Positions 17,425 through 25,106 of a stretch of 40,109 nucleotides of DNA are shown here, one piece after another. The stretch is taken from contig CAJAVM010000017.1 of NCBI GenBank assembly GCA_903945435.1, forward strand, positions 1-40,109, read 5' to 3'. Below the pieces are notes generated by a model that ran no database searches, was not told the DNA's origin, and worked only from the letters and a program-made list of their open reading frames with translations. How positions within the stretch are numbered: the stretch's first letter is position 1; each line of letters starts with the position of its first letter. Origin of the DNA: an uncultured bacterium. GTDB lineage: Bacteria > Patescibacteriota > Patescibacteriia > Patescibacteriales > UBA12465. Both the position numbers and the translations under genes were made by a program.

Positions 17425-18930
17425 TTATTTTAAGAATTTTTCTAGTAGTTCTTTGGTAAGCGCTGGGTTAGCCTTTCCCCCAGTTTCAGCCATTACTTTT
17501 CCTAGCAAAAACTGAATAACATTAGTTTTTCCTTTTTTATATTGTTCAGCTTGTTCTTTATTTTCATCAATTATTTTTTTGATAGTTTTTTCTAAATCAG
17601 CTTTATTATCCATTTGTTCTAAGCCCATTTTTAGCATAATATCCGTTGGGTCGCCACCCTGATTATACATAAAATCTAAAATAGTCTGTCCGGCTGAAGA
17701 ATTTATTTTATTTTGATAGATAAGACAAACAAGTTCAGCAAAATTTTCGGCGGTAATTTTAATCTGAGTAATATTTTCGTTGTTAGCTTTTAAGTGCTTC
17801 ATTAGTTCGCTCGCAATCCAATTCCCGGCAATTTTTGCAAGTTTTTTATCTTGTCTATCAGCACTATCGCCATTAGCTTCTATCCAAGCCTCAAGCTCTG
17901 AAATAACATTTTCAGTCCAGTTGGCTAAATTTTTATCACTCACTATAATTTCTAAAATATCATCATTTAGACCGTATTCTTGTTGAAATCTCTTAAATTT
18001 ACTATGTGGTAATTCTGGTAGGCTCGCATTAATATTCGCGAGCCATTCGCCGTCTACTTCTATTGGGGGAATGTCTGGTTCAGGAAAATAACGATAATCG
18101 GCAGAAGTTTCTTTTATTCTTTGGCTTACTGTTTCATTTTTTTTATCATCCCAACCACGAGTTTCGCCAATTATTTCTTCTCCTTGCTCAAGGACAAGAG
18201 TCTGACGTTTAACTTCAAAAATAATTGCTTTTTCTAGAGCTCTAAAAGAATTAATATTTTTTACTTCAACTTTGTGGTTTAATTTATTTTTTTTGATTGG
18301 CTTAATCACCCCATCTTCATATTTGAAGCTACCTTCTTCTTGAACACTAACATTAGCTTCGCAACGCATTTGCCCTTTTTCCATATCAGCGTCGCTGATT
18401 TCTAGATAGCGTAGAATTTGTTGATATCTTTGACAGAATTTTTTTGCTTCGGCAGCATCTTTAATAACAGGATCGGTTACAAGCTCCATTAAAGGCGTCC
18501 CAGCACGATTAAAATCGATTAGAGTGCTATCAGAGTTTTTAGGATGGAATGATTTACCGGTATCTTCTTCAAGGTGAATTCTGGTGATAGAAATTTTTTC
18601 TTCGCCGATTTCTAAATAGCCAGAATAAGCTAAAGGTTGGTCGTATTGAGAAATCTGGTAGCCCTTTGGTAGATCAGGATAAAAATAATTTTTACGATCA
18701 AATTTAGATAAACGGTTAATTTTACAATTTAAAGCTAGCCCAACGGCAATCACGGATTCAATCGCTTTTTTATTAGGGACGGGAAGTGTCCCGGGATGAC
18801 CAAGACAAATAGGACAGACGGTAGTATTCGCTGTTTTCCCCTCGGAGTCATTATCGCAAGAGCAAAACATTTTGCTTTTTGTTTTTAGTTCGGCGTGAAT
18901 TTCCAAACCGATGATAGTTTGATAGGCCAT
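17425..18930 (-). CDS. gatB: Asp/Glu-tRNA(Asn/Gln) amidotransferase subunit B
   Basis: GatB, with GatC and GatA, turns Glu-tRNA(Gln) and/or Asp-tRNA(Asn) into the amide forms. The 501-residue protein has the family start GLEIHAELKTKSKMFCSC, the second Cys pair VCPICLGHPG (with the first pair, a likely zinc site), the FDRKNYFYPDLPKGYQISQ motif and the C-terminal YqeY-like helical tail. gatA and gatC are not in the window. It is the last gene of the thymidylate operon, 16 bp after tmk-dut, and ends facing the miaA terminator. Its presence suggests that Gln and/or Asn tRNAs are charged indirectly. Confidence 0.97.
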   Translation of the reverse strand: MAYQTIIGLEIHAELKTKSKMFCSCDNDSEGKTANTTVCPICLGHPGTLPVPNKKAIESVIAVGLALNCKINRLSKFDRKNYFYPDLPKGYQISQYDQPLAYSGYLEIGEEKISITRIHLEEDTGKSFHPKNSDSTLIDFNRAGTPLMELVTDPVIKDAAEAKKFCQRYQQILRYLEISDADMEKGQMRCEANVSVQEEGSFKYEDGVIKPIKKNKLNHKVEVKNINSFRALEKAIIFEVKRQTLVLEQGEEIIGETRGWDDKKNETVSQRIKETSADYRYFPEPDIPPIEVDGEWLANINASLPELPHSKFKRFQQEYGLNDDILEIIVSDKNLANWTENVISELEAWIEANGDSADRQDKKLAKIAGNWIASELMKHLKANNENITQIKITAENFAELVCLIYQNKINSSAGQTILDFMYNQGGDPTDIMLKMGLEQMDNKADLEKTIKKIIDENKEQAEQYKKGKTNVIQFLLGKVMAETGGKANPALTKELLEKFLK

Positions 18931-18946
18931 ATATTAAAGTTTTAAT

Positions 18947-20350
18947 TTAAAATTTTCCCGAGCTACCGAAGCCAGCATCGTGACGGTCGGTAATATCTTC
19001 TAGTTTACCTTCCTCTAATTCTGAGGAAGCAATTTTTTGGATAATAATTTGAGCAACTTTTTGACCAGGGACGATATTGAAAATATCTTCACTGAGATTT
19101 TTAACAACCACTTTTATTTCGCCCCGATAATTAGAATCGATTACACCACCCATAGTTGTTATTCCTTCATTTGCGAGGCCACTTTTATCCCAAATCAAAC
19201 CCGCATAGCCATTAGGAATCATCATTTTAATTCCAGTTGAAACTAAGGCTTGACCGTAGGCGGTAATAGAATAATAGTCGTTAGCATATAAATCGTAACC
19301 GGCATCACTAGCATGTGCTTTTTGTGGAATTTTTGCTTCAGCGGTAGTTTTTTCTACTTTTAATTTTATAGAGGAGTCAGCTTGATTAACTGGGATGTTG
19401 GTTTGATTAACGGGGATAGTAGTTGGGATAACGGGGGTGGTAATTGGAGCTAGGATTGGCTCTGGTATGATTATTGGTTGTTGAGGTTGCGCGACTGGTT
19501 GTGGAGTCGGGATGAACGGCTGCGGAGTAGGAGCGACCGGTTGAGCCATTGAATTATTTAAGTTGTTGTTAGTATTATTAAAAATTAAATCGCGATTTTT
19601 TAAGATTTGTTCATTAGCGCCAATTAGACTACCGATTTGTTCAAATCCACGTCCAACTTTAGCCTGATGGACAATGAGCTGACTAGTTGCGAGCCATACT
19701 AAAAAATGAATAGATTCTCGGCTTAAAATTTGGCCGTTATGGGTACATTTAATTAAACGGAAACCAGGCAAAGTATTCGCAATTTCTAGATAGGTTTGTT
19801 CAGCTTGCTTTAAATGAGTAAAATTATTTTCATGAATATCAGTAGTTTTTCCAGTCCAATCTTCACGCGATCTTTCTTTCGCTAACATAAAAGAGATTTC
19901 TGGTTCGACTTGAAGGACGATAGTTAAGTCTGGTTTTGGAATTTCAAATATTTTATATTCTAAATCATAAAGCCAATTGAAAAAAACTTTTCTTTCAAGT
20001 GGATTTTCTATTTTACAACCTTGATGACCTAAGCTAGCACTCGTATATCTATTTGCTAAAACAATTTTTCCTTCTTGAAGCCATTTTTTAATTCTTGGAC
20101 TAGCATCAAAACGGTCAACTGCATAAAAAATAGAAGCCTTGTATGGGTCGACATCATTAGCTTGGCCGTATTTACCGGAGAGGTATTCTTCTACTAATCC
20201 GGCTGATTTAGTATTATATTGAGGAAAATCGGCAACTGCTACAGCGTAGCCTTCCGCTTCTAGTTTTTCTTTAAGCAAGTTAAGCTGAGTGGTTTTTCCA
20301 CTTCCATCTGTACCATCGATTACGATAAATTTTCCTGAATAGTTTTCCAT
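18947..20350 (-). CDS. Fused thymidylate kinase and dUTPase
   Basis: One 467-residue frame joins two enzymes of dTTP synthesis. Residues 1 to about 225 are a thymidylate kinase: P-loop GTDGSGKT (13-20) and an NRYTSASLGHQG segment (100-111) where the usual DRY is NRY. A linker follows (about 230-328) that is Asn-, Pro- and Gln-rich with repeats such as PTPQP and TIPVNQTNIPVNQ. Residues 329-467 are a dUTPase with all five motifs: DAGYDLYA (349-356), WDKSGLA (387-393), GGVIDSNYRGE (401-411), PGQKVAQI (428-435) and the C-terminal DAGFGSSGKF (458-467). The dUTPase half makes dUMP and the kinase half makes dTDP; the step between is expected from the ThyX-like neighbour. It sits 4 bp after the kinase gene and 16 bp before gatB. 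Confidence 0.93.
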   Translation of the reverse strand: MENYSGKFIVIDGTDGSGKTTQLNLLKEKLEAEGYAVAVADFPQYNTKSAGLVEEYLSGKYGQANDVDPYKASIFYAVDRFDASPRIKKWLQEGKIVLANRYTSASLGHQGCKIENPLERKVFFNWLYDLEYKIFEIPKPDLTIVLQVEPEISFMLAKERSREDWTGKTTDIHENNFTHLKQAEQTYLEIANTLPGFRLIKCTHNGQILSRESIHFLVWLATSQLIVHQAKVGRGFEQIGSLIGANEQILKNRDLIFNNTNNNLNNSMAQPVAPTPQPFIPTPQPVAQPQQPIIIPEPILAPITTPVIPTTIPVNQTNIPVNQADSSIKLKVEKTTAEAKIPQKAHASDAGYDLYANDYYSITAYGQALVSTGIKMMIPNGYAGLIWDKSGLANEGITTMGGVIDSNYRGEIKVVVKNLSEDIFNIVPGQKVAQIIIQKIASSELEEGKLEDITDRHDAGFGSSGKF

Positions 20351-20354
20351 AGTT

Positions 20355-20909
20355 TTATTTTTTTATCTCATCAAAAATTTTATCTAATTGAGAATGTAAT
20401 TCTGATAAGGAGCCATTGTTGTCAAGTTTAAAAACAGCCTTCTCCATTACTACTGGAATTTCTTGTTCGGCTTCTTTATTACAATCATCGAGAAATTCTT
20501 CAAAAGTTTTATCAATATCTCCCTTGTTTTCATTACGGAGTTTCATTCTTTCATAACGTGTTTGGATACTAGCGTCAATACTGATTAATTTGAATTCTGG
20601 TAAACCACTTAAATGCATAATATCGTCCATGCGTCTTACCCCATCAACAATTACAATATCTCCTTTATCATTTTTAGCATCTTCGGTTATTACTTTCGCT
20701 AGAATATCGCTACCAAAGCGTGTTCTGACATCTAGAGAAAGATTTTGCATATTTTCTCTATCAATTGGTAAATATAAACGATTTAAAATATTTCTTAAAA
20801 CTGTAGAAAATTTATAACTTGAAGCGTTATATTTTTCTTCGATATATTTTTTGCTTACATCTTTTCCGCTTGCAATAGGACCAACAAGGCCGATAATAAT
20901 TTTTGGCAT
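20355..20909 (-). CDS. P-loop nucleotide kinase, UPF0200/dNMP-kinase-like
   Basis: The 184-residue protein has a P-loop ending in GKD instead of GKS or GKT (GPIASGKD, residues 10-17). A FGSDILAK segment (near 86) and VIVDGVRRMDDI (near 109) follow, then a Lys/Glu/Asp-rich lid-like region. This layout fits the UPF0200/dephospho-CoA-kinase group and also viral-type deoxynucleoside monophosphate kinases, where GKD is seen. Its exact substrate cannot be read. It lies in the middle of a thymidylate operon (2 bp after thyX, 4 bp before tmk-dut), which points to a deoxynucleoside monophosphate. A CoA-related role is the alternative. Confidence 0.65.
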   Translation of the reverse strand: MPKIIIGLVGPIASGKDVSKKYIEEKYNASSYKFSTVLRNILNRLYLPIDRENMQNLSLDVRTRFGSDILAKVITEDAKNDKGDIVIVDGVRRMDDIMHLSGLPEFKLISIDASIQTRYERMKLRNENKGDIDKTFEEFLDDCNKEAEQEIPVVMEKAVFKLDNNGSLSELHSQLDKIFDEIKK

Positions 20910-20911
20910 AG

Positions 20912-22201
20912 TTATTTTTTAATAATATCGGCTAGACCGCGTCTTACGTCCCAATCATCTAAATCTAAATCAGAATATAGTTTTAAATTAGGAAATTTTT
21001 TAATTACCGCGTGGTGCATTTTATGAGCAATAGTACGAAGGGATGGATGAACAGTCCTATTAGACCTTAGTTCAATTACATACACAGCTGCTGGTAGGGG
21101 AAAAGTAAGGTGACAAGATACATTAAATCCAATCGCGATATAATATTGTTTAATTTCTGGAGTTGTTTCTAATTTATCAATTAATATTTTTTGTGCAGTA
21201 ATTAAAGCAAGAGCTTCGGCACGTAAATCTTCGGGAAGTTGTTCTAAATACCAATCGCTAAAGCCTAATCCAGAAGTTAATAATGGCATGCGACCAACAC
21301 CGTTGCGATGGCGTTGAATATCTCTAAACGAGCCGAAGTCTAATTTAAAATCAAAAGTAAAAGTTCCTAAATCACCTAAAAAATTAGGTAAGCCAATTTT
21401 AGGGGGGCGAGCGTCTATTGTTTTTTGGTATTTAATTAAATCCTCCGTTTTTACTGTTGTTATCATGGAAAAATCGACTGGATTTTCTGGGTTAAAGTAA
21501 GAATATTCATTTACGGTTTGAGCTCTATAGGCTTCCTGCTCTTCATTTAAAATATGAGAAAAACTATGAGAATATTTTTCTTTTAACTTTTCTAAAATTG
21601 TTTCTGCACTTTGGCGGACTTCTAGTAATGGGTGATGGCGAAGTAAGACTAGGTGGTCCCAGGCCTGACGTAAATTAGTATGCCAGCTTAATTGAGTTGT
21701 GATTCCGGCAGGAAGGAAACCACGCATAATATCGAATCCACGAGCCTTGATTGCTTTTATATAAACACCCTCATCTTCGCTTTCTGGACGAGGGAATTTA
21801 GTCATTAAATATTGTTGGATTCTTTCCTGATTATTTATATAGAAGCTCATCCAATTATCCAAAATAGCTTTTGACTCAGGAGTTCCAATCGGGTCAATGA
21901 TTTCTTGTTTACCCATATCTATATAACGGGTACTGGTTTCTTGCCCGCTGTATAACTGCCAGTCCTGGATAGCTTTATCGCCTAAGATACTAATATTTTC
22001 GATGAAGATAGTTGTACTTCCACAATCGGCGATACTAGCATGACCATAGCCAACGTAGAATGTCGCCATAAATTTTCCAGAGCCGCTAGCTTTAACTTTC
22101 TCAACGTGTTCAGTTACGCTTTTTGGACTTCTGGAATACAGCGCTTGCATCATTGCAACGTCTTCTGGATTAAATTCATCGTAAATAAAGATGTTAGACA
22201 T
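20912..22201 (-). CDS. Tandem ThyX-like flavin-dependent thymidylate synthase
   Basis: ThyX converts dUMP to dTMP with FAD and methylenetetrahydrofolate. This 429-residue protein is about twice the usual ThyX length and seems to hold two diverged copies. The first (about 1-210) has GHASIADC (53-60), GQETSTRY (86-93, the dUMP-binding S-x-R), RGFLP (160-164) and the NLRQ...EVRQ region (176-197), but DWQ stands where RHR should be. The second (about 225-429) keeps RHR (297-299) and an ELRS...R segment (377-389), yet lacks the S-x-R after it. Each half therefore has part of the ThyX motif. It is the second gene of the operon, 21 bp after the dCMP deaminase. No thyA is in the window. Confidence 0.82.
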   Translation of the reverse strand: MSNIFIYDEFNPEDVAMMQALYSRSPKSVTEHVEKVKASGSGKFMATFYVGYGHASIADCGSTTIFIENISILGDKAIQDWQLYSGQETSTRYIDMGKQEIIDPIGTPESKAILDNWMSFYINNQERIQQYLMTKFPRPESEDEGVYIKAIKARGFDIMRGFLPAGITTQLSWHTNLRQAWDHLVLLRHHPLLEVRQSAETILEKLKEKYSHSFSHILNEEQEAYRAQTVNEYSYFNPENPVDFSMITTVKTEDLIKYQKTIDARPPKIGLPNFLGDLGTFTFDFKLDFGSFRDIQRHRNGVGRMPLLTSGLGFSDWYLEQLPEDLRAEALALITAQKILIDKLETTPEIKQYYIAIGFNVSCHLTFPLPAAVYVIELRSNRTVHPSLRTIAHKMHHAVIKKFPNLKLYSDLDLDDWDVRRGLADIIKK

Positions 22202-22222
22202 ATTATTGTTTTAGTTATTGTC

Positions 22223-22738
22223 TTAATACTTTGTCACTTCTTCGGATAAAAGTACATACTCTATTTGAGCTTCTTTGAAGATTTCTTTGCTTCTTGCTCC
22301 AGCTTGATAATCTTGTGCACAAACCACCCTTTTAATTCCGGCATTAATAATCATTTTTGCGCAAGTATAACAAGGGGACATTTTGCAGTATAGAGTTCCT
22401 CCTTCAAGTGCAATTCCCATGCGAGCTGCTTCGCAGATAGCATTTTGTTCAGCATGAGCTGTTCTGATACAGTGATTAGTCTGAGTTCCGTCAGCATGAG
22501 TAACCATATGCATTTCATGTCCGACTTCATCGCAGTGAGGAGTACCAACAGGGGAACCAACATATCCAGTCGAAACAATACGACGATCTCTAGTAATTAC
22601 ACATCCAGTGCGCCCGCGATTACATGAACCGCGACTAGCAACCATCTCAACTATTTTCATAAAATACTCATCCCAAGAAGGACGTTTATAAATTTCTTCT
22701 TGTTTGTTTTCTGAAGTTGATGATTGTGGTTCGTTCAT
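22223..22738 (-). CDS. comEB: dCMP deaminase
   Basis: The enzyme turns dCMP into dUMP, the substrate of thymidylate synthase. The 171-residue protein has the zinc-dependent deaminase signature HAEQNAI (H95, E97 as catalytic Glu) and PCYTC (C123, C126). It also has the GYVGSPVGTPHCDEVGH segment (59-75), which in dCMP deaminases carries an extra metal site and nucleotide contacts. A short polar N-terminal tail precedes the domain. It is the first gene of the minus-strand dTTP operon. No clear promoter was found, but an inverted repeat lies about 80 bp upstream. A general cytidine or ComE deaminase is less likely given the neighbours. Confidence 0.93.
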   Translation of the reverse strand: MNEPQSSTSENKQEEIYKRPSWDEYFMKIVEMVASRGSCNRGRTGCVITRDRRIVSTGYVGSPVGTPHCDEVGHEMHMVTHADGTQTNHCIRTAHAEQNAICEAARMGIALEGGTLYCKMSPCYTCAKMIINAGIKRVVCAQDYQAGARSKEIFKEAQIEYVLLSEEVTKY

Positions 22739-22820
22739 ATTTATAGAGATTAATTAGAAGGCTAAAAACTAGCGTTCTTGTGCTTATATTTTAATATATT
22801 ATTACAATAAAATAAATCTT

Positions 22821-22840
22821 GACAGAAGGTGATTTCTGTC
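22821..22840. repeat. Inverted repeat, possible operator, between divergent operons
   Basis: GACAGAA (22821-22827) and TTCTGTC (22834-22840) form a perfect 7-bp inverted repeat with a 6-bp spacer. A TTGACA (22819-22824) overlaps the left arm, but no matching -10 follows at a normal distance. It has no T-run on either side, so it is not a terminator. It lies between the dTTP operon and the DUF167-glycosyltransferase operon and could bind a repressor. Confidence 0.45.
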
Positions 22841-22924
22841 TTGCGACCCTTTCAAAATGAGTAAAAAGGGGATAAAATGATATTAGGATCTAGCCTAATT
22901 TTTTTAATCCGTCTGATTGTCTAT

Positions 22925-23191
22925 ATGCTAAGTAAATTTAGAGAAGATTTGGCTAATAATAAAGAACTTTTCTTAAAAGTAAAGGTTTTTCCTAATGCTG
23001 GCCGAAATGAATTAAAGGGTGAAATGTCTGATGGTACCCTCAAAATAGGAGTTGTTGCTCAAGCTGAGGATAATAAGGCAAATATTGCGCTCATAAAGTT
23101 TTTGGCTGATGAGTTGGGAGTAAGAAGATATCAGCTCCAAATAGTAAGCGGCGCCTCTGATCGTTTTAAAGTAATCAAGGTTGGTCGCTAA
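22925..23191 (+). CDS. DUF167 (YggU-family) protein
   Basis: The 88-residue product matches the small DUF167 family: FLKVKVFPNAGRNEL, GTLKIGVVAQAEDNKANIALIKFLAD and a VSGASDRFKVIKV end, which form one alpha/beta domain. The family's function is unknown. I chose the ATG at 22925 because it gives the usual family length and has T at -1. An ATG at 22877, with an AAGGGG 5 bp ahead, would add a hydrophobic 16-residue extension foreign to the family, though it cannot be excluded. The gene leads the glycosyltransferase operon; GT2 starts 6 bp after it. Confidence 0.85.
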   Translation: MLSKFREDLANNKELFLKVKVFPNAGRNELKGEMSDGTLKIGVVAQAEDNKANIALIKFLADELGVRRYQLQIVSGASDRFKVIKVGR

Positions 23192-23197
23192 TGTTTT

Positions 23198-24034
23198 ATG
23201 GACCTATCTGTTATAATCGTTTCTTGGAACGTAAAAGAAAAACTTAAAGCTAATCTTAAAGCTCTCTTTGATTCGGGGAGTGATTTTAAATTTGAAGTTA
23301 TCGTTGTGGATAATAACTCTAACGACGGTAGCGTACAAATGGTAGAAGAAAGTTTTCCGGAAGTTAAGTTAATAAAAAATTCAGACAATCTTGGTTTCTC
23401 TAAAGCAAATAATCAGGCAATAAAAATATCGACTGGCAGTTTTATCTTATTACTTAATCCAGACATGCAGGTTAACAAAGATACATTACTCAAATCATTA
23501 AATTGGGCTAAACAAAATTCTCAGGCAACCGTTACCGGGATTAAATTAATAAGCGAAGATGGTCGGATAGTAAAACAAGTAAGAAATTTCCCAAAATTCA
23601 TTGATCAGTTATTAATAGTTGTTAAATTACCTCACATTTTTCCTTGGCTACTTAATAGTTACTTATGTAAAGATTTTGATTATAGTAAGCCAAATAGAGT
23701 AGACTCTATTAGAGGAGCTTTCTTTTTAATTAATTTAGAAAATTTTAAAAAATTAAGTGGTTTAGATAAACCTTATCTTGATGAACGTTATTTTATTTGG
23801 TTTGAAGAAGTTGATTTTTGTCGTCAGGTTTATAAATTAGGCGGGGAAGTCTGGTATACACCTGAGGCTGAATGCTTAGATTATATTGGCCAAAGTTTTA
23901 AACAAGTTAAAAAAAATAAAACACAGAAATATTTTGCTGATTCAATGTTGGCCTATTTTAAAAAATGGGAAAGTCCAATTCAGTTTAATATTTTAGCAAT
24001 CGCTTGGAAATTAGTTGGCCTTGTGTTGAGATAA
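23198..24034 (+). CDS. Family 2 glycosyltransferase (first of three)
   Basis: The 278-residue protein is a GT-A fold family 2 enzyme of the rhamnosyltransferase (WbbL) type. It shows the N-terminal LSVIIVSWNVKE strand, the nucleotide-binding VVDNNSNDGS, NLGFSKANNQAI, the NPD acceptor-side acidic motif (LLLNPDMQV), and a late FIWFEEVDFCRQ motif with the catalytic-base-like acidic residues. No strong membrane helix is present, so it is likely cytoplasmic or peripheral. It builds sugar chains from nucleotide-activated donors; the sugar is not known. It lies 6 bp after DUF167 and 3 bp before the second GT. Confidence 0.9.
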   Translation: MDLSVIIVSWNVKEKLKANLKALFDSGSDFKFEVIVVDNNSNDGSVQMVEESFPEVKLIKNSDNLGFSKANNQAIKISTGSFILLLNPDMQVNKDTLLKSLNWAKQNSQATVTGIKLISEDGRIVKQVRNFPKFIDQLLIVVKLPHIFPWLLNSYLCKDFDYSKPNRVDSIRGAFFLINLENFKKLSGLDKPYLDERYFIWFEEVDFCRQVYKLGGEVWYTPEAECLDYIGQSFKQVKKNKTQKYFADSMLAYFKKWESPIQFNILAIAWKLVGLVLR

Positions 24035-24037
24035 TTT

Positions 24038-25105
24038 ATGAATAAGTTAGTTGGCATAATTTTAGTTAATTATAAAGATTACGCGGTTCAATATTTACCG
24101 GCTTGTCGCGACTCTTTGCGTATCCAAAGTTATCCATCGGAAAATTTTAAAGTTTATATTATTGATAATGCTTCCTCGGAAGAGAGCTTGAATTATTTAA
24201 CAGAAAATTATCCTAAGGCAAAAATATTAACTCGTAATGATGGAAATTATTGTGCTGCAAATAATTTAGGATTTCAAGAAGCGATTAAAGATGGATGCGA
24301 TTATTTAGTAACCGCTAATATGGATACCGAGATGAAGGCTGATTGGCTCACGGAATTAGTTTTAGCCTTGGAGAATAATCCTGAGGCCGGAATAGCACAA
24401 TCAAAAATACTACTTTTCCCTAAGAATGCAGAAGAAAAAATGAATCCTAAAATTAATACATTGGGTAATCGTTTGCATTTTTTAGGATTTGGCTTTACTT
24501 CTAGTTATAATTTAGCCGACATGATAATTAGCGGCTACCCAGAAATTACCGGCTATGCTAGTGGTTGTTGTTTTATTACTACTCCTAAAGTTTTTCAAGG
24601 TATTGGTGGCTGGAATGAAGATTATTACATGTATCATGATGATATTGAGTTTAGTTTAAAAGCTAAATTAGCTGGTTATAAAATTATTTTAGCTCCTAAA
24701 TCGGTTATTTTTCATAAATACGAATTTTCCAGAAGTGTTCGCATGCTGTACTATATGGAAAGAAATCGCTATTTATTGGCGTTGAGTTTTTATCCAGTAA
24801 GATTATTGCTTTTTCTGCTCCCAGCTTTTATAATGATGGGCCTAGGTTTATTCGTCTTCGCTTTGTTTAAGGGATGGCTTAAAACTTGGTTTCAAACTTT
24901 ATTTTATTTTTTAAGACCGGCATCTTGGAAGGAAATAAAAAAAATAAGAAAAGAAATAAAAAAAATAAGTCGATTACATTTTACAGATTTAACAAGTGAT
25001 ATAGAGGGGAAGGTAGATTTTCCGGAAATAAATAATCCAGTTTTAAAATATATTGGAAATCATGTTTTGAATTTTTATTGGAATCAGGCAAGAAAAATAA
25101 TCTAA
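24038..25105 (+). CDS. Family 2 glycosyltransferase with C-terminal membrane segment
   Basis: The 355-residue protein has a GT2 catalytic domain: VGIILVNYKDY, IIDNASSEES, a DGNYCAANNLGF loop, the acidic ANMDTE motif and YYMYHDDIEFSLKAKLAGYK. A hydrophobic segment of two helices follows at about residues 245-285, then a basic Lys-rich tail with the tandem EIKKIRKEIKKISR. The membrane part suggests work at the inner face on a lipid-linked glycan. It is between two other GT2 genes, spaced 3 bp and 1 bp. Confidence 0.9.
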   Translation: MNKLVGIILVNYKDYAVQYLPACRDSLRIQSYPSENFKVYIIDNASSEESLNYLTENYPKAKILTRNDGNYCAANNLGFQEAIKDGCDYLVTANMDTEMKADWLTELVLALENNPEAGIAQSKILLFPKNAEEKMNPKINTLGNRLHFLGFGFTSSYNLADMIISGYPEITGYASGCCFITTPKVFQGIGGWNEDYYMYHDDIEFSLKAKLAGYKIILAPKSVIFHKYEFSRSVRMLYYMERNRYLLALSFYPVRLLLFLLPAFIMMGLGLFVFALFKGWLKTWFQTLFYFLRPASWKEIKKIRKEIKKISRLHFTDLTSDIEGKVDFPEINNPVLKYIGNHVLNFYWNQARKII

Positions 25106-25106
25106 T

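Noticed and set aside
19380-19560. Repeated CAP/TTG-type sequence in the Tmk-Dut linker as a possible CRISPR or tandem-repeat element
   Set aside because: The repeats are short, imperfect and in frame; they encode Pro/Gln/Asn repeats of an interdomain linker.
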